Below are positions 1-4,552 of a stretch of 6,285 bases of DNA, piece by piece. The first letter of the stretch is position 1; every line of letters begins with the position of its first letter. Origin of the DNA: an uncultured Clostridia bacterium (GTDB lineage Bacteria; Bacillota_A; Clostridia; Christensenellales; Aristaeellaceae); NCBI GenBank assembly GCA_946613955.1, contig CAMOGC010000095.1, positions 1-6,285 on the forward strand, read 5' to 3'. Both the position numbers and the translations under genes were made by a program. Under the pieces are notes generated by a model. It saw only the letters and a list, made by a program, of their open reading frames with translations. It ran no database searches and was not told the origin of the DNA.

Positions 1-4
1 GCGA

Positions 5-1321
5 TCAGCGGGAGGCGGCGGCCTGCTTTTTTTCCGCCCGGCGGAAATGGGGCCGGCCGAGGCCGAGGAAAACGAGGCCGAGCACGAAGAGGAGGATGAG
101 GCTCAGGATGCCGAAGCAGGCCTTGCCGGTCAGGCCGTAGAACAGCTCATAGAGGGCGGGGCCGATCACGCAGGCGAACTTGCCGAAAATATCCATGAAG
201 CCGAAGTATTCGCCGCTGCGCTCCGGGGGAATCAGCCGGCCGAAATAGCTGCGGCTGAGGGCCTGGATGCCGCCCTGGACGGTGCCCACCAGCGTGGCCA
301 ATACCCAGAAGAGGATGGAGCTGACGCTGACGGCCTTTTCCATCGTCAGGCCCAGGGTATCGTGGAAATCCACCAGGAAGCCCATGGCGAAGCCGACCAC
401 GGTAATCAGGGTATACAGCCCGACGGCGAAGGCGATCAGCTTCAGGGCGCCGTGCTTCTGGGCCAGGGAACCGAAGAGAATGCTGCAGGGCATGGCGACC
501 AGCTGGGTCACCATCAGGGCCAGGATCATGCCGATGGCCCCCAGGCCGAGGGTGTCGCCGTATTTGGTGGCCATGGAAATAATGGTATCCACCCCGTCGA
601 TATAAAAGAAATAGGCCAGCAGGAAGAAGAGCACCGCCTTGTTTTTCAAAATGCGGCGGAAGGTGGCGACGGTGTTTTTCCAGGCCGCCGAGCCCAGCTC
701 CCGGGGCGGCGTGTCCACATAGGAAACCTGGCGCACGTTTTTCATGAACGGAATCGAAAACACCAGCCACCAGACCGGAACGATCAGCACGCCCAGACGC
801 ATGCTCAGCTCGCTCTGCTTCATGGCCAGCATGATGCCGATGGAAATCAGGAAGGGAATGGTGGAGCCGCCGATGTAGCCCATGGCGAAGCCCCAGGAGC
901 TGACCCGGTCCATCCGCTGGGGCGTGGTCACGTCCGTCAGGAAGCTGTCATAGAACAGGTTGGCGCCGCTGAAGCCGATCCGGGACAGGACGAAGCCGAT
1001 CAGCATCATCTGCCAGGAGCCGACCAGGCCCATGACCGCCGTAAAGACCACGCCCAGGATCAGAAAGCCCGTCCAGAGCTTCTTTTTCATGCCCTTGAAA
1101 TCCGCGATGGCGCCCAGATAGGGCGACAGCACCGCGACCAGCAGGTTGGCCAGGGAGACCGCGTAGCCGTAGAGGAGGTCCGCCGTCGTCCCCTTTCCGG
1201 CGATCTGGGAATAGAGGATGGGAAAGATCGCCGCGGCAATATTGGTGGCATAGACGGAGTTGGCCCAGTCATAGAGGATCCAGGACCATTCTGTTTTGGA
1301 AAAACGGCGCTTTCTGGCCAT
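5..1321 (-). CDS. MFS transporter, UMF1/Atg22-like family
   Basis: A 438-residue polytopic membrane protein with about 12 hydrophobic segments (roughly residues 17-38, 50-73, 83-101, 105-124, 146-166, 175-193, 228-248, 258-283, 291-316, 332-352, 375-397 and 403-422). The N-terminal WSWILYDWANSVYAT (12-26), the MFS loop 2-3 motif ADFKGMKKK (73-81) and GGIQALSRSYFGRLIPPE (350-367) followed by EYFGF and GKFACVIGP are the hallmarks of the UMF1 branch, related to the yeast vacuolar effluxer Atg22. Substrate is unknown; efflux of amino acids or other small solutes is a family-based guess. I chose ATG at 1321 because an AAGGGGG stretch lies about 10 nt upstream and family proteins begin close to the WSWILYDWANS segment. 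A GTG at 1351 is in frame and would add 10 residues, but has no good ribosome binding site. The stop is TGA at 5-7, so the terminator is outside the window. It is divergent from the deacetylase gene and has its own promoter. Confidence 0.87.
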   Translation of the reverse strand: MARKRRFSKTEWSWILYDWANSVYATNIAAAIFPILYSQIAGKGTTADLLYGYAVSLANLLVAVLSPYLGAIADFKGMKKKLWTGFLILGVVFTAVMGLVGSWQMMLIGFVLSRIGFSGANLFYDSFLTDVTTPQRMDRVSSWGFAMGYIGGSTIPFLISIGIMLAMKQSELSMRLGVLIVPVWWLVFSIPFMKNVRQVSYVDTPPRELGSAAWKNTVATFRRILKNKAVLFFLLAYFFYIDGVDTIISMATKYGDTLGLGAIGMILALMVTQLVAMPCSILFGSLAQKHGALKLIAFAVGLYTLITVVGFAMGFLVDFHDTLGLTMEKAVSVSSILFWVLATLVGTVQGGIQALSRSYFGRLIPPERSGEYFGFMDIFGKFACVIGPALYELFYGLTGKACFGILSLILLFVLGLVFLGLGRPHFRRAEKKQAAASR

Positions 1322-1361
1322 CAGGGACACGCCCCCTTCGCTTCCGGACACGGCCCGGTCA

Positions 1362-1399
1362 CGCGCCGGGAAAGGACGGCAGGAGCCGCCCGGGGCGCG
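1362..1399 (-). other. Leader stem-loop of the transporter mRNA
   Basis: The predicted leader of about 95 nt (start near 1416) can fold. CGCGCC at 1362-1367 is complementary to GGCGCG at 1394-1399, and the enclosed segment holds a smaller GGCGGC/GCCGTC hairpin with a TCCT loop (one G-U pair). No known riboswitch is recognised, and in sequence this rich in G and C such pairings can arise by chance. Confidence 0.3.
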
Positions 1400-1422
1400 G
1401 GAAAGCCGAATCCTTTTTCTCC

Positions 1423-1451
1423 ATTATTCCACCCGCCCGGCCTTTTGTCAA
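1423..1451 (-). promoter_or_regulatory. Promoter of the UMF1 transporter gene
   Basis: On the minus strand, a perfect TTGACA -35 box (1446-1451) is followed after exactly 17 nt by AATAAT (1423-1428), matching 5 of 6 bases of the -10 consensus. Seven bases further is an A at 1416, a likely start, giving a leader of about 95 nt. The boxes sit in a small AT-rich island in GC-rich surroundings. Confidence 0.75.
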
Positions 1452-1485
1452 ACGCTTTTCCCGGATGGGGGTTTTCATTTTTCAG

Positions 1486-1598
1486 ACGGTAGCGCCCTTT
1501 CTTCCGACGGGATCTTTCTTTTCCGCGCGAAAGCCCTTCATCTCCCGGAAAGGGGCATATCCCTGCTCCGGACGGGCGCTTTTCCTTTTCCTTGACGG
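1486..1598. repeat. Degenerate ~21-bp periodic stretch between divergent promoters
   Basis: An ACGG-like word recurs at 1486, 1507, (CGAA at 1528), (AAAG at 1549), 1572 and 1595, giving steps of 21, 21, 21, 23 and 23 bp. After most of these words comes a pyrimidine tract of about 10-15 nt (for example CCCTTTCTTCC, TCTTTCTTTTCC, CTTTTCCTTTTCCTT). Individual units are divergent, so this is a weak repeat and no protein-coding explanation is convincing. The last unit includes the -35 box of the deacetylase promoter. The rest of the gap from 1452 shows nothing else I can name. Confidence 0.35.
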
Positions 1599-1621
1599 AA
1601 GCTTTCCATCCGCGATAAAAT
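1592..1621 (+). promoter_or_regulatory. Promoter of the PIG-L deacetylase gene
   Basis: TTGACG (1592-1597, 5/6 of the -35 consensus) and TAAAAT (1616-1621, 5/6 of the -10 consensus) are separated by 18 nt. The predicted start is an A at about 1628, giving a leader of about 168 nt to the TTG start codon. It faces away from the transporter promoter 140 bp to its left. Confidence 0.68.
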
Positions 1622-1627
1622 ACCAAA

Positions 1628-1698
1628 AGCGCGGGGAATTTTGCGCTGTGAAGCGTCTGAGCCGCGCCGTGCGTGTGCCGCGATGCGGGCAAATTCCC
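1628..1698 (+). promoter_or_regulatory. Structured 5' leader with possible pseudoknot
   Basis: The transcript predicted from the promoter at 1592-1621 would begin at the first base of a hairpin: AGCGC (1628-1632) pairs with GCGCT (1643-1647) around a 10-nt loop. Eight bases of that loop region, GGGAATTT (1634-1641), are perfectly complementary to AAATTCCC (1691-1698), so an H-type pseudoknot or an alternative long-range stem is possible. The remaining leader to 1780 is GC-rich and has an 11-nt repeat (AAAGCGCGGGG at 1626 and 1723). I recognise no known riboswitch class. Confidence 0.35.
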
Positions 1699-1780
1699 GC
1701 TCGCGCCCGTCCGCGTCCGCCGAAAGCGCGGGGCGCGTGCCCGCGGCCTCGCCGCAGATCCCTCTGAACGCTGATTACCG

Positions 1781-1798
1781 AAGGAGGTCTTTCCCTTG
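1781..1798 (+). promoter_or_regulatory. Strong ribosome binding site setting a TTG start
   Basis: AAGGAGGT at 1781-1788 is close to the perfect anti-16S complement. With AGGAGG at 1782-1787, the spacing to the TTG at 1796-1798 is 8 nt. The next in-frame ATG is codon 10, already inside the hydrophobic part of the signal peptide, so TTG is the best-supported start. Confidence 0.85.
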
Positions 1799-2989
1799 CA
1801 TTGTTCCCGAAAATGGATCCTGATGCTGCTGACGATGCTTTTTGCTTTCTGTGCCGCCGGGGCCCTCGCCCAGGAGGCGGCCGATATTACCGCCGCCTGC
1901 GAAATGAAGCCCGCCTCCCAGAAGACGGACTTCAAGAACATCCGGGACGGGAAATACAAGACCTACTGGACCTCCAGCGGCGGAAAGGGCGCCATGATTA
2001 CCGTGACGGTGCCCGAAGGGGAGGAGGCCAGCGCGGTCTGGTTCCAGTGGTATGAGCATGAGCACGCCATCGCCGTGCAGGTGCGGGACGCCTCCGGGGA
2101 ATGGGTGGAAGTGAATTCCACGGAGGGCGCCTTCCTGTCGGAATGTCTTCTCCTGCCGGCGGGGACGACCGAGTTTCGCATCGTAAACCCGGCGAAGGCC
2201 AAAAAATCCACCCCCATTCCCCTGGCGGAGCTGCACGTATACGGAAAGGGCGATCTGCCCTCGAACGTCCAGATCTGGAATCCCCCGGCGGAAAAGGCGG
2301 ATCTGATGCTGGTCGGCGGGCATCCGGACGACGAGCTGCTCTGGTTCGGCGGCATCATGCCCCTCTACGCCGGCGTGCAGCGCAAGGTGGTGCAGACCTG
2401 CCTGATGGTGCCGACGATGCCCTACCGCCGGCTCGAGTATCTGGACGGGCTGTGGACCTGCGGCGTCCGGAACTATCCGGTTTTCGGCCACTTCCGGGAC
2501 AGCTTTACCCTCTCCCTGAGCGATCAGTATGAGCGGTGGGACAAAACCGCGGTGTATAAAATCGTGACCGGATGGATCCGCCGCTTCAAGCCGGACGTCG
2601 TAATTACCCATGACATCCGCGGCGAATACGGCCACGGGTGCCATCGGGCCTGCGCCGACGCGGTGATCCAGAGCCTGGAATTCGCGACGGACAAAAAGAA
2701 GTTCAAGGAATCCTATCAGGAATACGGCCCGTGGGACGTGCCGAAATGCTATCTGCATCTGTATGAGGAGGGGCGGATCGATTTCGACTGGCAGGTGCCG
2801 CTGGACGCCTTCGGGGGGAAGACGGCCTTCGAGGTGGCGACGGAGGCGTTCTACTGCCACGTGTCCCAGCGGACCTCGGAATACAAGGTTGAGGAATCGG
2901 GCCCCTGCGACTGCAGCCTGTTCGGGCTGTATCGTTCGCTGGTGGGGCCGGATAAGGAACACAACGATTTGTTCGAAAACCTGAACTGA
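1796..2989 (+). CDS. Secreted PIG-L/LmbE family deacetylase with discoidin-like domain
   Basis: A 397-residue protein. Residues 1-25 form a signal peptide: short basic n-region (CSRKW), hydrophobic core, and a signal peptidase I-type site after ALA (23-25). Residues about 29-150 look like a discoidin (F5/8 type C) beta-sandwich, with the typical NIRDGKYKTYWTSS segment (48-61); this is by resemblance. Residues about 168-310 are the PIG-L/LmbE catalytic domain. GGHPDDE (174-180) supplies H176 and D179 as zinc ligands and D178 as the likely catalytic base. GEYGHGCH (276-283) supplies H280 and H283, matching the second metal and catalytic histidine pair of MshB-type enzymes. Family members remove N-acetyl groups from sugars. 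Export suggests an extracellular or envelope glycan substrate, which is inference. Cysteines at 311-372 could form disulfides (C318, C354, C371, C373 by count). Start TTG is fixed by the strong ribosome binding site. It is convergent with the SH3 protein gene; no clear terminator of its own follows. Confidence 0.88.
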   Translation: MHCSRKWILMLLTMLFAFCAAGALAQEAADITAACEMKPASQKTDFKNIRDGKYKTYWTSSGGKGAMITVTVPEGEEASAVWFQWYEHEHAIAVQVRDASGEWVEVNSTEGAFLSECLLLPAGTTEFRIVNPAKAKKSTPIPLAELHVYGKGDLPSNVQIWNPPAEKADLMLVGGHPDDELLWFGGIMPLYAGVQRKVVQTCLMVPTMPYRRLEYLDGLWTCGVRNYPVFGHFRDSFTLSLSDQYERWDKTAVYKIVTGWIRRFKPDVVITHDIRGEYGHGCHRACADAVIQSLEFATDKKKFKESYQEYGPWDVPKCYLHLYEEGRIDFDWQVPLDAFGGKTAFEVATEAFYCHVSQRTSEYKVEESGPCDCSLFGLYRSLVGPDKEHNDLFENLN

Positions 2990-2998
2990 CGCTTTGGT

Positions 2999-3014
2999 CG
3001 GGGCCGTTGCCCCG
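2999..3014 (+). other. Short GC hairpin after the deacetylase gene
   Basis: CGGGGC (2999-3004) pairs with GCCCCG (3009-3014) around a CGTT loop, 10 nt after the TGA stop. No T-run follows on the plus strand, so it is not a standard intrinsic terminator. It may protect the 3' end of the message. Confidence 0.35.
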
Positions 3015-3083
3015 GACAAAAAACAGCCGGGGCACGGGAGGTGAAACGGCCGGGCGCGCAGGGCCGTTCCCCCGGACAGAAAA
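3001..3083. repeat. Duplicated 23-nt element in convergent gap
   Basis: The 23 nt at 3001-3023 recur at 3061-3083 exactly 60 nt later with 21 of 23 bases identical (shared core GGGCCGTT, then CCCCGGACA, then an A-run). Each copy contains GGCCGTT, and matching AACGGCC words occur at 3045-3051 and 3083-3089, so several mutually exclusive 7-bp hairpins are possible. The second copy supplies the T-run of the minus-strand terminator. Confidence 0.6.
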
Positions 3084-3108
3084 ACGGCCTTCCCTTTCGG
3101 GAAGGCCG
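3080..3108 (-). terminator. Intrinsic terminator of the SH3-domain gene
   Basis: On the minus strand, CGGCCTTCCC pairs perfectly with GGGAAGGCCG (10 bp, 3085-3108) around a GAAA tetraloop. The stem is followed at once by five T residues (3084-3080). It lies about 38 nt past the TAA stop at 3147. On the plus strand no T-run follows, so it should act in one direction only. Confidence 0.88.
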
Positions 3109-3146
3109 GAAGAAAGACCCGGTAAAGCGGCGCCCGCGCCCGTGGC

Positions 3147-4130
3147 TTACTCTTCAGGCTCGGCGGAGGCGACCATCAGGGGCTCGGACAGGGTGACGAA
3201 TTCGGACAGGATGTAGCAGTGGAGGCCGCCGACGTCGATCTCGCTCCACCGGCCCTCCTGCATATAGACCTCGATTTCGGTTCCGACGGGGAACTCGGCG
3301 ATCTGGCGGGCGCCGTTCTGGTTGGAGGAGCGGACGTGCACGGTATTTCCGCTGGGGGTTTTGCCGTGGACGGTAATGATGCCGCAGGCGTAGTTCTTGG
3401 GCTTGTTGTCATAAAAGGTCAGGGAGCTGGTCAGCACATAGCCCCGGACGCCGTCGCAATCCACCAGGGTCCAGGTTTTTCCGGTATTGATGACCAGCAT
3501 CACCTTGCATTTGTCGCAATGCCCCATGACGAAGGACTTGGCGCTTTTCTTGGCCCGGAGGGTGGCGTAGGTCTGCTTCTTCGTGCTCACGACGGCCAGC
3601 TGTTTCTCTTCCGGGGCCTGGTTGTCCCAACGGATGGAGCTGGTCGGCACCCGCATCTGCTGCCCGCCGACCAGAACCGTGCTCTTCGCCAGGCCAAGGG
3701 AGCGGATGACGGCGGGATAGGCGTTTCCGTCCTCAGCCAGGTAGACCACGCCGGTGGTGGTCCCGTTTTTCGCGGAGGCCTTGGCCATCCGGGCGGCCCA
3801 TTCCGCGTTGGTCAGATGGCCGGGATGCTGCTCCGCCACGGGATCCTCGCTCTGGATGGCGCCGGAATCGACGGTAATGCTGCCGTCCTCGTTCTGGACG
3901 ACGCCGTCGGATTCCGTGTCCGTATAGTTGGGATCGTCGGTGTCGACGATGGCGTATCCGGTTCCGTTGACGATATAGAGCCCGGCGCTTTCATCCCACA
4001 GATCCTCGATGACGGCGCCGCTGGCGTCCACGTAGATTCCGTCGCTGTTCTTGGTGTAATCCGCCGCGAGCGCCCCGGCGCAGGGCAGCGCCAGCGCGAT
4101 CACTGCGACAAAAAGGAAGAAGCGTTTCAT
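3147..4130 (-). CDS. Secreted protein with two SH3-like domains
   Basis: A 327-residue exported protein. MKRFF and a hydrophobic core lead to a signal peptidase site after ALA (20-22). Residues 27-100 are acidic and low in complexity and carry an internal duplication: N28-SDG...VDASGAVIED resembles N80-EDG...VDSGAIQSED. Residues 108-182 are of unknown fold. Residues about 186-240 look like a bacterial SH3-like domain, including a CDKC motif (205-208). Residues about 251-314 match the SH3_3 pattern better (VHVRSS, FPVGTEIEVYMQEGRWSEI, then GGLHCYILSEFV). Such domains usually bind cell wall or mediate extracellular contacts; no enzymatic domain is visible. The start is ATG at 4130, with AAGGAAAGGG 8 nt upstream and a signal peptide directly after it. 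The open frame runs on to 4343, but that extension covers the promoter and is rejected. Own promoter and terminator mark it as a single-gene unit. Specific function unknown. Confidence 0.85.
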   Translation of the reverse strand: MKRFFLFVAVIALALPCAGALAADYTKNSDGIYVDASGAVIEDLWDESAGLYIVNGTGYAIVDTDDPNYTDTESDGVVQNEDGSITVDSGAIQSEDPVAEQHPGHLTNAEWAARMAKASAKNGTTTGVVYLAEDGNAYPAVIRSLGLAKSTVLVGGQQMRVPTSSIRWDNQAPEEKQLAVVSTKKQTYATLRAKKSAKSFVMGHCDKCKVMLVINTGKTWTLVDCDGVRGYVLTSSLTFYDNKPKNYACGIITVHGKTPSGNTVHVRSSNQNGARQIAEFPVGTEIEVYMQEGRWSEIDVGGLHCYILSEFVTLSEPLMVASAEPEE

Positions 4131-4148
4131 GGCGTTTGCCCTTTCCTT

Positions 4149-4173
4149 GTGGTTTTCCGGCGGCGGAAACCAC
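4149..4173 (-). promoter_or_regulatory. Leader hairpin abutting the ribosome binding site
   Basis: In the 48-nt leader of the SH3 gene, GTGGTTT (4149-4155) pairs with AAACCAC (4167-4173); after one unpaired base the stem continues with CCG/CGG around a 4-nt loop, for 10 bp in total. The hairpin starts about 5 nt from the predicted 5' end and finishes at the base next to the AAGGAAAGGG ribosome binding site (4139-4148). It probably stabilises the message or keeps the binding site exposed. Confidence 0.6.
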
Positions 4174-4184
4174 CGGATGTAGAT

Positions 4185-4214
4185 ATTGTAACCGATCTGC
4201 CCCCACTTTGTCAA
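4185..4214 (-). promoter_or_regulatory. Promoter of the SH3-domain gene
   Basis: On the minus strand, a perfect TTGACA -35 box (4209-4214) and TACAAT -10 box (4185-4190, 5/6) are separated by 18 nt. The predicted start is an A at about 4178. The 7-mer GGTTACA occurs twice on this strand, at 4187-4193 overlapping the -10 box and at 4221-4227 just upstream of the -35 box, and could be an operator. Confidence 0.78.
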
Positions 4215-4259
4215 CAAAAATGTAACCTTATTGTAAAGAAATGACCGAAAAAATCCGGC

Positions 4260-4291
4260 TTTTCCGCATAAAAACCCACAAAAGCGGAAAA
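4260..4291. repeat. Inverted repeat in AT-rich intergenic DNA
   Basis: TTTTCCGC (4260-4267) and GCGGAAAA (4284-4291) form a perfect 8-bp inverted repeat around 16 AT-rich nt. It lies upstream of the SH3 gene promoter, about 80-110 bp before its start, and could be a regulator site. No T-run makes it a terminator. Confidence 0.4.
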
Positions 4292-4370
4292 CGACAGGGC
4301 TAATCCGCCAATAACCCGACCAAAATGTTACAAAAAGGAACAAAAGCCGCCGCGGGGGGGAGCCGGTGTC

Positions 4371-4417
4371 CGGCCGGGGACGAGCGGAACCTCCCCGCGC
4401 GGGAGGAGACGGAGCGG
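4371..4417. repeat. 47-nt direct repeat, copy 1
   Basis: This is the first of two 47-nt direct repeats upstream of the radical SAM gene, 44 of 47 bases identical to copy 2. It contains a 6-bp stem, CCTCCC (4390-4395) with GGGAGG (4401-4406), around the loop CGCGC. The offset to copy 2 is 76 nt, not a multiple of three, so a shared reading frame does not explain the conservation. Confidence 0.85.
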
Positions 4418-4446
4418 GGGAGTACGTTCCGGTTCAAGCTGCGGCC

Positions 4447-4493
4447 CGGCCGGGGACGAGCGGAACCTCCCCATGCGGGAGGAGACAGAGCGG
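4447..4493. repeat. 47-nt direct repeat, copy 2
   Basis: Second copy, with the same stem (CCTCCC 4466-4471, GGGAGG 4477-4482) but the loop CATGC. Two of the three differences from copy 1 are in the loop and the third (G to A at 4487) is outside the stem, so the stem itself is unchanged. Confidence 0.85.
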
Positions 4494-4504
4494 CGGCGAT
4501 CGCC

Positions 4505-4521
4505 CGGCCGGAGACGAACCT
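4505..4521. repeat. Partial third copy of the repeat
   Basis: The 17 nt here match the first part of the 47-nt unit (CGGCCGG, one change, GACGA, then ACCT) with a 5-nt deletion, and lack the stem-loop. It ends about 17 nt before the ribosome binding site of the radical SAM gene. Confidence 0.5.
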
Positions 4522-4552
4522 TTAACCCAAAGCGACCAGGGAGGCAAAAAGC

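Noticed and set aside
47..1492. Plus-strand open frame of 481 codons antisense to the transporter
   Set aside because: Composition is Gly, Gln, His, Glu and Asp-rich with no domain pattern, as expected from reading GC-rich codons backwards. The minus strand gives a textbook UMF1 transporter.
1801..2055. Possible alternative plus-frame gene overlapping the start of the deacetylase (ATG-initiated)
   Set aside because: Arg/Gly-rich off-frame reading with no domain; the frame from TTG at 1796 gives the signal peptide and enzyme.
1775..3019. Minus-strand open frame of 414 codons antisense to the deacetylase
   Set aside because: No ribosome binding site or family resemblance; the plus strand carries the signal peptide and HPDDE motif.
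3219..4244. Plus-strand open frame of 341 codons antisense to the SH3 protein
   Set aside because: Gly/Asp/His-rich shadow; it crosses the minus-strand promoter and lacks recognisable domains.
4131..4343. 71-codon N-terminal extension of the SH3 protein frame
   Set aside because: It would place the signal peptide inside the protein and overlaps a consensus promoter and leader hairpin; ATG at 4130 has a good ribosome binding site.
4371..4493. Tandem guanidine-II (mini-ykkC) riboswitch
   Set aside because: Each unit contains an ACGA, which drew attention, but its flanks are not complementary and cannot form the required ACGR-capped hairpins.
4371..4521. CRISPR array
   Set aside because: Only two full repeats, 47 nt long and separated by 29 nt, with a degenerate third after 11 nt; no cas genes nearby and no regular spacers.
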